Shown here: piece after piece, positions 27,210 through 36,527 of the stretch
How the letters are laid out: each line of letters starts with the position of its first letter
How positions within the stretch are numbered: position 1 is the first letter of the stretch
Source: Bifidobacterium sp.
Lineage (GTDB): Bacteria; Actinomycetota; Actinomycetes; Actinomycetales; Bifidobacteriaceae
Reading direction: 5' to 3'
NCBI GenBank assembly: GCA_022640915.1
Contig: JALCCT010000003.1
Span: 85,877-149,876, forward strand
DNA length: 64,000 bases
Notes under the pieces: model-generated
The model's database searches: none
Told to the model about the DNA's origin: nothing
Seen by the model: only the letters and a program-made list of their open reading frames with translations
Translations under genes and position numbers: made by a program

Positions 27210-28025
27210 ATGAGCGAGCATACCGTGGAAAATGACACAGACAGGCCTATGGATGAGTCCGCTGACATGTCTGGCAACGATGACAGCGACCATTCGCCGT
27301 TGGGGGAGAGCTATCGGCGTGGCCCGGTGCTGCTGCGCGGCTCGATGGTTCCGCACGACAATACGACAGCCAACTTGCTCAAAGAGGAGCAATCCACCGA
27401 CTGGCTGCACATGGATCCGTGGCGCGTGCTGCGCATCCAAGCCGAATTCGTCGATGGATTCGGCGCGCTGGCCGAACTGGGACCGGCGGTGAGCATATTC
27501 GGCTCCGCTCGGAGCAAGGAGAATGAGCCTGATTACCAAACTGCGGTGCGGATGGGAGCGGCTATCGCAAAGCAGAACATCGCCGTCATCACCGGCGGCG
27601 GACCGGGAATCATGGAGGCGGCCAACCGAGGAGCGTCGTGCGCGGGCGGCAAATCGGTAGGGCTCGGGATCGAACTGCCGCATGAGCAGGGCATCAACCA
27701 GTGGGCGAATCTTGGCATCAGTTTCCGCTATTTCTTCGTGCGCAAGACGATGTTCGTGAAATACTCCTCAGGTGTCATCGTCTGCCCCGGCGGCTTTGGC
27801 ACGCTGGACGAGCTGTTCGAACTGCTCACCCTCGTGCAGACGCATAAGGTCAAGTCGATTCCGATCGTGCTCTTCGACACGGCATATTGGCGCGGACTGT
27901 TCGACTGGCTAGGATCGAACGTGCAGAACCGTGGCTTTATTTCACCGCTCGACCCCGAGCTGGTGGCGTTCACCGACGATCCTGACGAAGCGGTGCAGGT
28001 CGCGGTCAGCGGGATCGTACGGTAG
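27210..28025 (+). CDS. LOG-family protein (nucleotide 5'-monophosphate phosphoribohydrolase type)
   Basis: LOG proteins hydrolyse cytokinin-riboside or nucleoside monophosphates to base plus ribose 5-phosphate. The motif CPGGFGTLDELFE (PGGxGTxxE) and the ligand region ITGGGPGIMEAANRGA are intact. The N-terminal 70 residues are acidic and specific to this branch. The start at 27210 has GAGGAG at good spacing; the track ORF begins about 100 codons earlier inside nhaA. It is 271 residues. Confidence 0.9.
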   Translation: MSEHTVENDTDRPMDESADMSGNDDSDHSPLGESYRRGPVLLRGSMVPHDNTTANLLKEEQSTDWLHMDPWRVLRIQAEFVDGFGALAELGPAVSIFGSARSKENEPDYQTAVRMGAAIAKQNIAVITGGGPGIMEAANRGASCAGGKSVGLGIELPHEQGINQWANLGISFRYFFVRKTMFVKYSSGVIVCPGGFGTLDELFELLTLVQTHKVKSIPIVLFDTAYWRGLFDWLGSNVQNRGFISPLDPELVAFTDDPDEAVQVAVSGIVR

Positions 28026-28202
28026 GCACATCATCCACGCATAGAACTTTACGCAATTCGAATGCATGCCACCGGCCCTGCCCCATCACATCTTAGCTCT
28101 TCATGTGCCACGTCATGTATCGCAGCAGCCCGATCAGGATAACCGGGCTTGATCGGCATCGGAATTAGGCGTGAAACCCAGATCATAAGTGTGGTTGAGG
28201 CG

Positions 28203-28877
28203 CTAATTGATCTTGGTGGCGATGAGCATGCCAGTGCCGACCGGCACGAATACGGAGGCGAAACGGTCATCGGACTGTACGTCGTCGAGCAGGGCGCGCA
28301 TGGCAACTGCCTTGTCGCTGCGGTCAGCGGGGTTGAGCACGCCGCCTTTGGAGTTGGGACTTTGCAGCGCCATGGCATCGGTGAACACAATCACGCCATG
28401 CTTGCCGAGCAGTCGGGGAGCTTGTTCGAAGGCGGCGGCATAATTCTCGGTTTCGCCGCACACTGCGATGAACTGATAGGTTCCAGCGTTCAAACGCGGC
28501 AGGAACGCCTCGGCAGCGGCGTTCACAGCGCGCAGCGTAGTCTGCGTCGTATCATCGAGTTTCGTGAACAGCGACCGGATCAGGCCGATGCCTTGTGCCG
28601 AAGAGTCCACCGCAGTCAGCTGCCCGCGCCCTTCGAGCCCTTCGACGAGCTGCAGCGTTTCCACGACGGAGCCGGTGCCGAGCGCGATCACCGACGTGGC
28701 CCCGACGAGCCGCACGAGCAATCCCAGCAGTTCGGCCTGCTGCGCTGTGCCTTGAGGCGAACCGGCCTCTTCGGCGCGTCGGCGCACGGCCTGGGCATCC
28801 TCGGATTGGCGAGTGAACGCTCGATCCTCCGCAAGCTCCCACATTTTCGCCAGATTAGTATACGAGGTCTTATCCAT
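28203..28877 (-). CDS. O-methyltransferase-family protein (SAM-dependent, class I)
   Basis: This 224-residue protein has the Rossmann methyltransferase pattern: VIALGTGSVVETLQL (motif I), LTAVDSSAQG, and FIAVCGETENYAAAFEQAPRLL. It resembles actinobacterial O-methyltransferases of the Rv1220c type, but motif I is looser than usual (GTGSVVET). It starts at 28877 with GGGAG 3-8 nt upstream. The target is unknown. About 300 bp without a gene lie between it and sdhB; that gap contains only a small CGTACTGTGTC tandem repeat. Confidence 0.8.
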   Translation of the reverse strand: MDKTSYTNLAKMWELAEDRAFTRQSEDAQAVRRRAEEAGSPQGTAQQAELLGLLVRLVGATSVIALGTGSVVETLQLVEGLEGRGQLTAVDSSAQGIGLIRSLFTKLDDTTQTTLRAVNAAAEAFLPRLNAGTYQFIAVCGETENYAAAFEQAPRLLGKHGVIVFTDAMALQSPNSKGGVLNPADRSDKAVAMRALLDDVQSDDRFASVFVPVGTGMLIATKIN

Positions 28878-29176
28878 GACTCCCTACTCTACCGGTTTGT
28901 GAACGCCGTATGCTCCGATATAGCGAAAAACCGCTGATGGATGATCTTCACGCCGATGTGCGGCACGTGAGACGCATGATTCCGGGGCACCGCACATAAC
29001 AAAAATCGTCGCAGGGCCGATTGCATGTCTCGCAAAGATCTATCTGCGTTAGCTGAGACATTATTTCGAAAAGAATCAATTATGAGATGTCCTACCGGGA
29101 TTAAGCCGGCATGTGTGCAGCCAGGGCGTTGGACCGTACTGTGTCGCGTACTGTGTCACGATGCAGTTTTGGCGTT

Positions 29177-30145
29177 TCAGCGCTCGCGAACGGCAGTGGT
29201 GAGCTGCCACATCTCTTCGCCGACGTCGATGCCGCGCGGGCATGGACGGCTGCAGGCACGCACCGACTGGCAGGCGGCGATGCCATCGGCGGTGTCGATT
29301 GCGTCAAGCCGCGGCTGCGTCGCGTCATCGCGCGAATCATTGATGAAACGCGAGGCGACGACCAGTGCCGCAGGGCCGATGAATGCCTCTCCGCCGGCGA
29401 ACACCGGGCAGCTGCCTTCGCATAGGCCACAGACGATGCAATTGCTCAGCAACTCGTATTTGGCCAGCTGCTCAGGTTTTTGCAAGTATTCCAAGACATC
29501 GGCCTTGCCATCATGGGTGGTGGCGAGCACACCATCGGCCTGCAGGTAAGGCTGAAGCCGTTTGATCTGTTCGAGCATCGGATCGATGTCGGCGATCAGA
29601 TCGCGTTGCACAGCAAATCCTGGCAGCGGAGCGAGCTCGATGACACCGAGATGCGGCGTGGATGAGGCCGGCGCAGCCGAAGCTGCTGCGGCCGGAGACA
29701 TAGCGGTTGTGCTGCCAGGCTTGATGGGAGATCGTGTGCCGGATGCGGGGTCAGCGGTCGGTAGCGTGCGGCGGAAGCCATCATCAAGACTGTCCTGCCT
29801 TGCGTAATCGCAGATTTTTGCTGTGCATAGCAGCGTCGGCGTGCCGTTAACTGCAACCGCGTCCGAACCGCACATGCCGTGGGCGCAGGAATAACGGAAA
29901 GCCAACGTCGGGTCGAGCGTGCGTTTGATGGCGAGCAGGCAGTCCAACACCGTGTCATGTGGATGGGCGCGCAGAGTGTATTCCTGCCGCCACTGCCTCC
30001 CGCGCGGTCGTTTGCGAGTGGACCCGAATGGCGATGAGGCCTTTCGAAAACGGCTGTCGGCATGGTGCTCCGAGCGTTCGGGGCGCGGTGCGAAACGGTT
30101 CACTCGTATGGTGATCGTCACTGTAGCACTGCCTAAGCCGCCCAT
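29177..30145 (-). CDS. sdhB: Succinate dehydrogenase / fumarate reductase iron-sulfur subunit
   Basis: This subunit passes electrons from the flavoprotein through three Fe-S clusters. The [2Fe-2S] motif is SCAHGMCGSDAVAV...LLC, with Asp in place of the third Cys as in E. coli SdhB. The [4Fe-4S]/[3Fe-4S] region shows CIVCGLCEGSCPV and CQSVRACSRPCP. A Pro/Ala-rich insertion of about 40 residues (near 120-165) links the two domains. The start at 30145 has AAAGGCAGG upstream; the track start is 13 codons earlier. It follows sdhA on the same strand after about 200 bp. Confidence 0.88.
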   Translation of the reverse strand: MGGLGSATVTITIRVNRFAPRPERSEHHADSRFRKASSPFGSTRKRPRGRQWRQEYTLRAHPHDTVLDCLLAIKRTLDPTLAFRYSCAHGMCGSDAVAVNGTPTLLCTAKICDYARQDSLDDGFRRTLPTADPASGTRSPIKPGSTTAMSPAAAASAAPASSTPHLGVIELAPLPGFAVQRDLIADIDPMLEQIKRLQPYLQADGVLATTHDGKADVLEYLQKPEQLAKYELLSNCIVCGLCEGSCPVFAGGEAFIGPAALVVASRFINDSRDDATQPRLDAIDTADGIAACQSVRACSRPCPRGIDVGEEMWQLTTAVRER

Positions 30146-30347
30146 GCGCCTGCCTTTCCTGGTCTGTCGCCACCAGTCTGCCATGGGGGTAGGTCAGGGT
30201 GGCGCCGCTGCCTTGTGCGTCCTCGTTTTGCCTGCGCCGATGTCACCTTTAGACGCCGTTTTGCGGGGCTTTCGGGACTGTTCGCTTCGGTGCCAGCAGC
30301 GCGATTTCGTTGTCTGGTTGACAGCTCAGCGCATGTAACGAATTGTA

Positions 30348-32315
30348 TTAATACGTTCGCTGCTGCGGCAACATATCGAGGATATGCACAGGCTGCCAAA
30401 GCACTGCCGCCGAGTCGATTGCGGTCATGGAGTGGGCGAGATAATGCTCGTCATCGCGCGTGGCGAAATCGGTGCGGTACAGGGATCCGCGCGACTCATG
30501 GCGTGCCAGTGTTGCACGCAGCATGGCATCGGCGAGCGTCACTAAATGCCGCGCCTCCCAAATCGCGGTGAGCTCCTGATTGAATAGCGCATCCGGCGCA
30601 TGACTTCGCAACGCCCGGACACGTGGCAATGCTACATCGCGCAGCCATTCGCGTGCCGTCTCGATGCTGCGTGCATCGCAGCGCACGGCGACAGCACGCT
30701 CCATCGCCTTGCCGAGTTCCGACATCACTTCGTAGGGGTTGTCACCAGCACCGGCGTCTGAGCGGCCTGAAACGCCATATGTTGCGGTGCTGTTAGCGGG
30801 GGTTGCGTGGGCCGGTTCGGCATCGACGCCGCGCCCATGGTCGAGTCCAGCTCGGGGCTGTGCAGCATGCCCGGGATCCTGTGGCAGGAGCTGCTGCAGA
30901 TCTGCACTGCGACGTTCGGCGGCTAGCAGGACTGGATCTTCGCTAATGTCGTCCGTGGCATTGCAGCCGTCAGCGATCGGCTGCAAGATTTTTCCTGCGA
31001 TGGCCGCTCCGGCGCGGTTGCCGAACAAACAGGCGTCGAGCAGCGAGTTGCCTCCTAGACGATTGGCCCCGTGCACGCTAACACAGGAGCATTCCCCGGC
31101 CGCGTAGAGCCCTTGGACGGTGCTGCGTGCGCCGTCATGCCAGCGATACACTTCGCCGTCGAGGCTGATGGGGATGCCGCCCATCGTGTAATGAGCGGTC
31201 GGTTTGACCGGTACATAATCCTTGCTGGGATCAAGGTCTGCATAGGTGTGAATGGTTTCGAGCACCTGCGGCAGGTTTCGCCTCATCCGTTCAGCCGGGA
31301 TGCCGGTCAGGTCGAGCCATACGCAGTCGTGTGGGCCGTCGGGATCTTTCATATCGGGCACGCCAAGGCCTTGGCTGACTTGATCCACAATGGCGCGGCT
31401 GATGACGTCGCGCGCGGCCAGATCGCCATGTTCCGGGGCATATTGCCGCATGAAGGCTTCGCCGTCGGCGTTGCGCAGCACGCCGCCTTCGGAGCGAGCC
31501 GCTTCGGAGAGCAGTATGCCGCTGTGCGCGAGGCCGGTGGGATGGAATTGAATGAACTCCATATCCTCCAGCTGCAGCCCGGCCTCGAGCACTAGTGCCA
31601 TGCCGTCTCCGGTCAGATCCCAGGAATTCGAGGTAGTGTGGAACAGCCTTCCGGCGCCGCCGGTAGCGAGCAGCACGGTGCGGGCATGCAACGCGTGCAC
31701 CGTGCCGGTATGTGTGTCAAAGGCGACGACGCCACGCACCATGTTCTTCGACGCATTCAAGGCCAGATCGGTGACGACCCATTCCTCGGCGAATTCGATA
31801 CCCATCGCCACGCACTGCTGCCACAACGTGAACAGGATCTGATGACCGATGCGATCGGTTGAATATGCGGCGCGTCGAATCGGCGCATGACCAAAATCAG
31901 CGGTATGGCCGCCGAAACGCCGTTGGGCGATATGTCCGTCCGCGGTCCGGGAGAATGCGGCTCCGGAGCGTTCCAAATTGATGACGGTTTCGGGCGCATA
32001 CTGCGCCAGCACTTGCGCGGCGTCCTGGTCGACGAGCCAATCGCCGCCTTTGACGGTGTCGTAATAATGCCAATGCCAGTCGTCATGTTCGGCGTTTCCC
32101 AGGCTCGCCGCGATGCCACCCTCGGCCGATCCGGTGTGCGAACGTAACGGCTGCAGCTTGGAGATTACCAAAATCTTCGGTTCCGCGCCGTGCTCCCGTG
32201 CTGTTTGCATCGCAGGCGAACCTAGCAAGCCCAAGGCAGCTGACAGACCGGCTGCCCCGGCTCCCACGATGATCGCATCGTATGATGCCTCCACATGTTC
32301 TGGACTCATACCCAT
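30348..32315 (-). CDS. sdhA: Succinate dehydrogenase / fumarate reductase flavoprotein subunit
   Basis: This FAD protein interconverts succinate and fumarate. The N-terminal dinucleotide fold is IIVGAGAAGLSAALG, the covalent-FAD His is in LRSHTGSAEGG, and HGANRLGGNSLLDACLFGNRAG is the family C-terminal FAD motif. With the start at 32315 it has 655 residues, including an Ala/Pro-rich insertion near 515-575. The ORF track extends into the divergent alkyltransferase gene and must be wrong there. No membrane-anchor gene (sdhC/D) is nearby. Confidence 0.88.
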   Translation of the reverse strand: MGMSPEHVEASYDAIIVGAGAAGLSAALGLLGSPAMQTAREHGAEPKILVISKLQPLRSHTGSAEGGIAASLGNAEHDDWHWHYYDTVKGGDWLVDQDAAQVLAQYAPETVINLERSGAAFSRTADGHIAQRRFGGHTADFGHAPIRRAAYSTDRIGHQILFTLWQQCVAMGIEFAEEWVVTDLALNASKNMVRGVVAFDTHTGTVHALHARTVLLATGGAGRLFHTTSNSWDLTGDGMALVLEAGLQLEDMEFIQFHPTGLAHSGILLSEAARSEGGVLRNADGEAFMRQYAPEHGDLAARDVISRAIVDQVSQGLGVPDMKDPDGPHDCVWLDLTGIPAERMRRNLPQVLETIHTYADLDPSKDYVPVKPTAHYTMGGIPISLDGEVYRWHDGARSTVQGLYAAGECSCVSVHGANRLGGNSLLDACLFGNRAGAAIAGKILQPIADGCNATDDISEDPVLLAAERRSADLQQLLPQDPGHAAQPRAGLDHGRGVDAEPAHATPANSTATYGVSGRSDAGAGDNPYEVMSELGKAMERAVAVRCDARSIETAREWLRDVALPRVRALRSHAPDALFNQELTAIWEARHLVTLADAMLRATLARHESRGSLYRTDFATRDDEHYLAHSMTAIDSAAVLWQPVHILDMLPQQRTY

Positions 32316-32429
32316 GATTCTTGCACACGGCAGGACTCTCGGTGTCGGCCTGCCGCGCGCCCGGGAACGTTTGCCATGTCTGGTGCGCATTTGCACTGTA
32401 TTTTCCAGACGATGGCCGATAATGGTGGC

Positions 32430-32774
32430 ATGAGCGAATCCTTCAGCAGTCGTGTCTACGATGTTGTCCGCCGCATTCCGATGGGCAAGGTGGCGACCTA
32501 CGGCCAGGTCGCGGCCTTGGCGGGCAACGCCAAAAGCGCGCGCATCGTCGGATATGCGTTGCATTCCAACCCTCAGCCGGGCGTCATTCCCTGCCACCGA
32601 GTGGTATTCCGCGATGGCTCGCTCGCCCCTGGATTCGCCTTTGGTGGCCCTGAGCGGCAGCGCGCGCTGTTGGAGGATGAGGGTGTGCTTTTCATTCCGC
32701 CGGTGAAAAGCCATGCTAATGCCGGCGAGGATGGCTGGCTGGCGGATTTGAAGCGCTGCCAGTGGCAGGAGTGA
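32430..32774 (+). CDS. O6-alkylguanine-DNA alkyltransferase domain protein (MGMT-like, short)
   Basis: This 114-residue protein contains only the DNA-binding/active-site domain. The acceptor Cys is present in the motif GVIPCHRVV (alkyltransferase-like proteins have Trp there), with VRRIPMGKVATYGQVA and ARIVGYAL upstream. It may repair or flag O6-alkylguanine. The start at 32430 follows GGTGG; an ATG at 32412 is possible. It is divergent from sdhA. Confidence 0.85.
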   Translation: MSESFSSRVYDVVRRIPMGKVATYGQVAALAGNAKSARIVGYALHSNPQPGVIPCHRVVFRDGSLAPGFAFGGPERQRALLEDEGVLFIPPVKSHANAGEDGWLADLKRCQWQE

Positions 32775-32785
32775 GGCGCGGCTTG

Positions 32786-34252
32786 TCATGGTTGTTCACT
32801 CTTCAAGATTGAGCCTGTGGCGGACTGCTTATTGTCGAGGGCGGTTTCGCAACTGCTGCTCGCCTGTTTCGTGATGTGGATCGCGCCGTGACCGAATTCG
32901 AGCATTCCTAGCAGCTCCATTTCGCCAAGCGTTTCGGTCAATTGTGCGAAAGTTGTCTCGTCGGTGAGCATAGAGTGTATCGCTTCAGGATTGGCAACCA
33001 GTTTTCGCCGCCTGCAGCGTCGTATGGCGCTACGGATCGCTTCGTATCGGCGTTGCTCTTCAGTTATCACGGATTCGGCATCGGTTTGTGAATCTGGCGG
33101 CATGAACGCCTCAGTCTGTTCTCTTGTGGTTGTTTGCGATTCTAGGACGGGAAGTCCATGCCGCTTATGGCAGATTTCGTCAATATGACGGGTCGAGCAC
33201 AGAATAATAGCTTTGCCGTCGCGGATGAGGGCGTTGCAGCCGGCGTTGCCGGGCGAATCGATGCCGCCGGGGACCGCATAGACTTCGCGGCCCAGATCCG
33301 CCGCCCAATTCGCGGTGTTAAGCGCCCCGGAGCGGGCTCGAGCCTGGGCCACGACAAGCGTCGAGGATAGCGCTGCAATGATTCGGTTGCGCAATAGGAA
33401 CCGCCGGGCCTCGGGCACTGTTCCAGGGCACAGTTCGCTGATGAGCGCGCCCCCGTTGGCGACGATAGCTTCGAATAGGCGTTCATTGCGTTGTGGACCG
33501 ATATGATTCAGTCCGCCAGCGAACACAGCGACGGTGGTACCTGCAGCGACATCGTCGTGCCGCGCCGCCTCGAGAGCTCCCCAATGCGCAGCAGCATCTG
33601 CACCGAACGCGCCGCCCGAGATGACGACATGACCATCAGCTGCGGCTTGCAAGGCTATGTCGTGCGCGACGCATCTCCCATATTCGCTCACGCTGCGCGA
33701 GCCTACAATGGCTATCGGTTTAGGGCAGATCATCAGGCTTGACGGCGCGCCATAGCCCCACAGGCACAGCGGTGCCGCCCAATCCTTGCGCGTAGAAAGA
33801 TCGGCCAGCTGACTGGGCCAATATTCGCTATGTGGTGCGATGATCCATTGGCTGCCGTTCATGGTGAACCAGTCGGCCAACAGCTGCGGGTCGCATCCCG
33901 GCAATTGCGCGAAACGACTGAGCCACCGGTCCAAAGCGCGGCGGAAAGCCTGAATGCCACGTCGATCCACGCTGCGTCCCCACTGCACGATGCCGTTGGT
34001 GAATATGGATTCCAGCTCATGTCTTGCATGCATGCCGGTTTTCGGCCGGCTGCCTTTCGTTAGGCTGCTTTCCGGCAGACCGGAGGCTATAGCGCTTGTG
34101 GCTTCGCGCAGCAGCGATACCACGGCCTGTGCGCTCTGCGCGCCTTTGAGCAGGGCAAACATCAAGGCGTCCGCGCCATCAAGGCAGAAGGTGAGTGTGG
34201 CGCGGGCGAGCGTTTCGGCGTCCGGCGGCATGATCGCCGTTGGGCTGTTCAT
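32786..34252 (-). CDS. dprA: DNA processing protein DprA (Smf)
   Basis: DprA protects incoming single-stranded DNA and loads RecA in natural transformation. The Rossmann-like DprA fold is clear: IAIVGSRSVSEYGR, VISGGAFGADAAAHWGAL, VFAGGLNHIGPQRN, LISELCPGTVPEARRFLLRNRIIAALS and VYAVPGGIDSPGNAGCN. It is 488 residues with a SAM-like N-terminal region and a winged-helix-like tail. The start at 34252 overlaps the comM stop (ATGA), so it is translated as the last gene of yraN-comM-dprA. Confidence 0.93.
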   Translation of the reverse strand: MNSPTAIMPPDAETLARATLTFCLDGADALMFALLKGAQSAQAVVSLLREATSAIASGLPESSLTKGSRPKTGMHARHELESIFTNGIVQWGRSVDRRGIQAFRRALDRWLSRFAQLPGCDPQLLADWFTMNGSQWIIAPHSEYWPSQLADLSTRKDWAAPLCLWGYGAPSSLMICPKPIAIVGSRSVSEYGRCVAHDIALQAAADGHVVISGGAFGADAAAHWGALEAARHDDVAAGTTVAVFAGGLNHIGPQRNERLFEAIVANGGALISELCPGTVPEARRFLLRNRIIAALSSTLVVAQARARSGALNTANWAADLGREVYAVPGGIDSPGNAGCNALIRDGKAIILCSTRHIDEICHKRHGLPVLESQTTTREQTEAFMPPDSQTDAESVITEEQRRYEAIRSAIRRCRRRKLVANPEAIHSMLTDETTFAQLTETLGEMELLGMLEFGHGAIHITKQASSSCETALDNKQSATGSILKSEQP

Positions 34253-35784
34253 GATGCCCTCGTTCGCAGCGAGATGCCCTGCATCATTTCTGATTTGCCG
34301 GGGGAGTTCTTGCCGCCAAGATCGGCAAGCGTCCACGCCAGTCGCATCGCGCGGTCGGCGCCTCGCAAACTCAGCCGTCGACGTTCCAAAGCCTGGTTGA
34401 CCAGTTCGACAGCTTGGCGTGAGGTGTTCTCACGCAGCCAAGTGCCTGCCGCTTGGGCGTTGCAGCCCCAATGCTGATCCTGAAATCGCTCTCGTGCTGC
34501 TGTACGGGCCTTGGACACCGCCAGACGCATATCCCGGCTGGATGTGCTCGGCCTCTCAGGCGTTCCGGTGATGCGTTCTATGGGAGGCACGTCCACTTGG
34601 ATGTCGATGCGGTCGAGAATTGGCCCCGAAAGTCGCGAAAAATAGCGTATGCGGTCCTTTTCCCGACAGGTGCAGCGCGCGCCGTCGCCATATCCGAATC
34701 CACATGGGCAAGGGTTCGCCGCCATGACCAGTTGGAATCGAGCCGGATAATATGTTGTTCCTTTGGCGCGAGACAGGGCCACATATCCTGATTCCAGCGG
34801 CTCGCGCAGGGTCTGGAGTGCCCGTGGGGAGAACTCGGGCGCTTCATCCATGAACAGAACACCGCGATGGGCGCGCGTGATGGCTCCGGGTTGGGCGACT
34901 CCCGAGCCTCCGCCTACCAGCGCTGCGTTGGACGCGGTGTGGTGTGGTGCCTCGAACGGTGGTATGTCGCTGATGCCGTGATTGGCCAGCGTTCCACATA
35001 GCGAGCGGATGGAAGCAACTTCGAGCTGTTCGGACTCATCCAGCGGGCTCATGATGCTGGGCAGACGCGAGGCGAGCATGGTTTTGCCTGCTCCCGGTGG
35101 GCCGGTCATTAGCAGATGATGTCCGCCAGCCGCCGCCACCTGCAGCACCCACTTCGTGTGCTCCTGCCCGACGACCTCGCCCATATCCTGCGGCTGTGAC
35201 GTTGCCGCGCTGTCGTCATCTGTCATGTTGCGTGACTCGTCTTGGCGCCCAGGTGCAAGCTGATATTGTGCATGTCCGCCCATCATTTCGATGAGCTCGC
35301 CGACATGCCGGATGCAGACCGCGTCCAGCCCGCCTGCGAGCTGGGCCTCTTCCTTATTGGCATACGGGACGATGATTCGGCGCAATCCACGCTGCTTGGC
35401 ATGCAGCATGATCGGCAGCAGCCCGTTGATTCCCAGTACGGTACCGTCGAGGTTGACTTCACCCAGCACGATGGTGTTGGTCAAGGTTTCGGTGTCGATC
35501 ACGCCCGCCGCGCCTAACACACTGGCCGCTATTGCCAGATCGTGAGAAGAGCCGCGCTTGGGCAATGATGCAGGCGAGAGATTGACGGTGACGCGTGTCT
35601 GCGGCCACGAAAAGCCGCTCGCCTGACAAGCCGATTTTACGCGCTCGCGGGCTTCACTCAGCGATGCGTCAGGAAGACCGATGATGGAGAAATACGGCAA
35701 GCCGGGCGAGATGAAAGACTGGATCTGGATGATGAAGGCCTTCAGCCCGATCAGGCCGACTGACAGTGCGCCGCCGATAGCCAT
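34249..35784 (-). CDS. comM: ComM/YifB-family Mg chelatase-like AAA+ ATPase
   Basis: ComM is a branch-migration helicase needed for integrating transforming DNA. The N-terminal ChlI-like domain (SFISPGLPYFSIIGLPD, VNLSPASLPKRGSSHDLAIA) is followed by Walker A TGPPGAGKTMLASRLPSI, GVLFMDEAPEFSP (Walker B) and the C-terminal Mg-chelatase domain with the CRC-type segment GYGDGARCTCREKD. It is 511 residues. It overlaps both neighbours by a base or a few bases. Confidence 0.95.
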   Translation of the reverse strand: MAIGGALSVGLIGLKAFIIQIQSFISPGLPYFSIIGLPDASLSEARERVKSACQASGFSWPQTRVTVNLSPASLPKRGSSHDLAIAASVLGAAGVIDTETLTNTIVLGEVNLDGTVLGINGLLPIMLHAKQRGLRRIIVPYANKEEAQLAGGLDAVCIRHVGELIEMMGGHAQYQLAPGRQDESRNMTDDDSAATSQPQDMGEVVGQEHTKWVLQVAAAGGHHLLMTGPPGAGKTMLASRLPSIMSPLDESEQLEVASIRSLCGTLANHGISDIPPFEAPHHTASNAALVGGGSGVAQPGAITRAHRGVLFMDEAPEFSPRALQTLREPLESGYVALSRAKGTTYYPARFQLVMAANPCPCGFGYGDGARCTCREKDRIRYFSRLSGPILDRIDIQVDVPPIERITGTPERPSTSSRDMRLAVSKARTAARERFQDQHWGCNAQAAGTWLRENTSRQAVELVNQALERRRLSLRGADRAMRLAWTLADLGGKNSPGKSEMMQGISLRTRAS

Positions 35785-36386
35785 CAGAACGCCTCGGGAA
35801 TATAGGTTACGGCCGGGCCGCTTGCCTCAAGCAGAATGCTGATAACGTCGAAACGCACGCCATGATGCGCGATTCGATGTTCTGGCTCAAGCAGCCACTG
35901 CACTCCTGCCCTGCGCAACCGCAGACGCTTGCGCGAAGTCACCGCCTCCTGCGGGCTGCCGTAGCGTATGCTACGACGGGTTTTCACTTCGACGAAGACG
36001 ACTATGCGTTTCGGATCGAGCATGACGAGATCCAGTTCTCCGTAGCGTGTATGCCAGTTGCGCGAGAGTGTCGTCCAGCCTCGTCTGGCCAGCCAGGCAG
36101 CTGCATATTCCTCCCCGAGGACGCCGCACTGCGCTGGGGTGAGTGATCGATCACGCAGGCGTCCAGACAGGTCTTGCAGCGTGCTTGCGGCTGCAAGAGC
36201 GGGAGAATCAATGCCTTGAATCACCGCGCAGATCTGCTGCATGCGGGCGGATGAGCGTGTTTCAGTGGGGTCGTTCGTGCTGCGTAGAAGTGTGGCGCCA
36301 ATGCCAGACTCAGCATCGGTCGACGGGTTCGAGTCTTTGTGCCGCTGCGTATCTGCGACCTGGGTATCGATAAGTTGTGTGTTCAT
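35784..36386 (-). CDS. YraN/UPF0102-family nuclease-like protein, N-terminally extended
   Basis: The C-terminal 115 residues are a YraN-type endonuclease fold: GVLGEEYAAAWLARRGW, NWHTRYGELDLVMLD and VVFVEVKTRR give the E-D-ExK active site. Members are often encoded with comM and dprA. At 200 residues it is about 80 longer than usual; the extra N-terminus is low-complexity and could be untranslated if a later start such as 36242 is used, though that has no RBS. The stop overlaps the comM start. Confidence 0.85.
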   Translation of the reverse strand: MNTQLIDTQVADTQRHKDSNPSTDAESGIGATLLRSTNDPTETRSSARMQQICAVIQGIDSPALAAASTLQDLSGRLRDRSLTPAQCGVLGEEYAAAWLARRGWTTLSRNWHTRYGELDLVMLDPKRIVVFVEVKTRRSIRYGSPQEAVTSRKRLRLRRAGVQWLLEPEHRIAHHGVRFDVISILLEASGPAVTYIPEAF

Positions 36387-36470
36387 ATACCTAGTTGATC
36401 AGAAAACGATCGTGGGGCATAACGATTACGGGTCATGTGGTCGAAGGGTATGATTCTGGCGTGTTGTGTA

Positions 36471-36505
36471 CAGCATGTGGATGAAATTGGCTTATCCACA
36501 TGCTG
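36471..36505. terminator. Hairpin downstream of pdxY
   Basis: CAGCATGTGGAT and its perfect 12-bp complement are separated by 11 nt, just after the pdxY stop (reading the minus strand). No T-run is present. Confidence 0.55.
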
Positions 36506-36527
36506 ACAGTTCGGATCCGCCTGAGCC

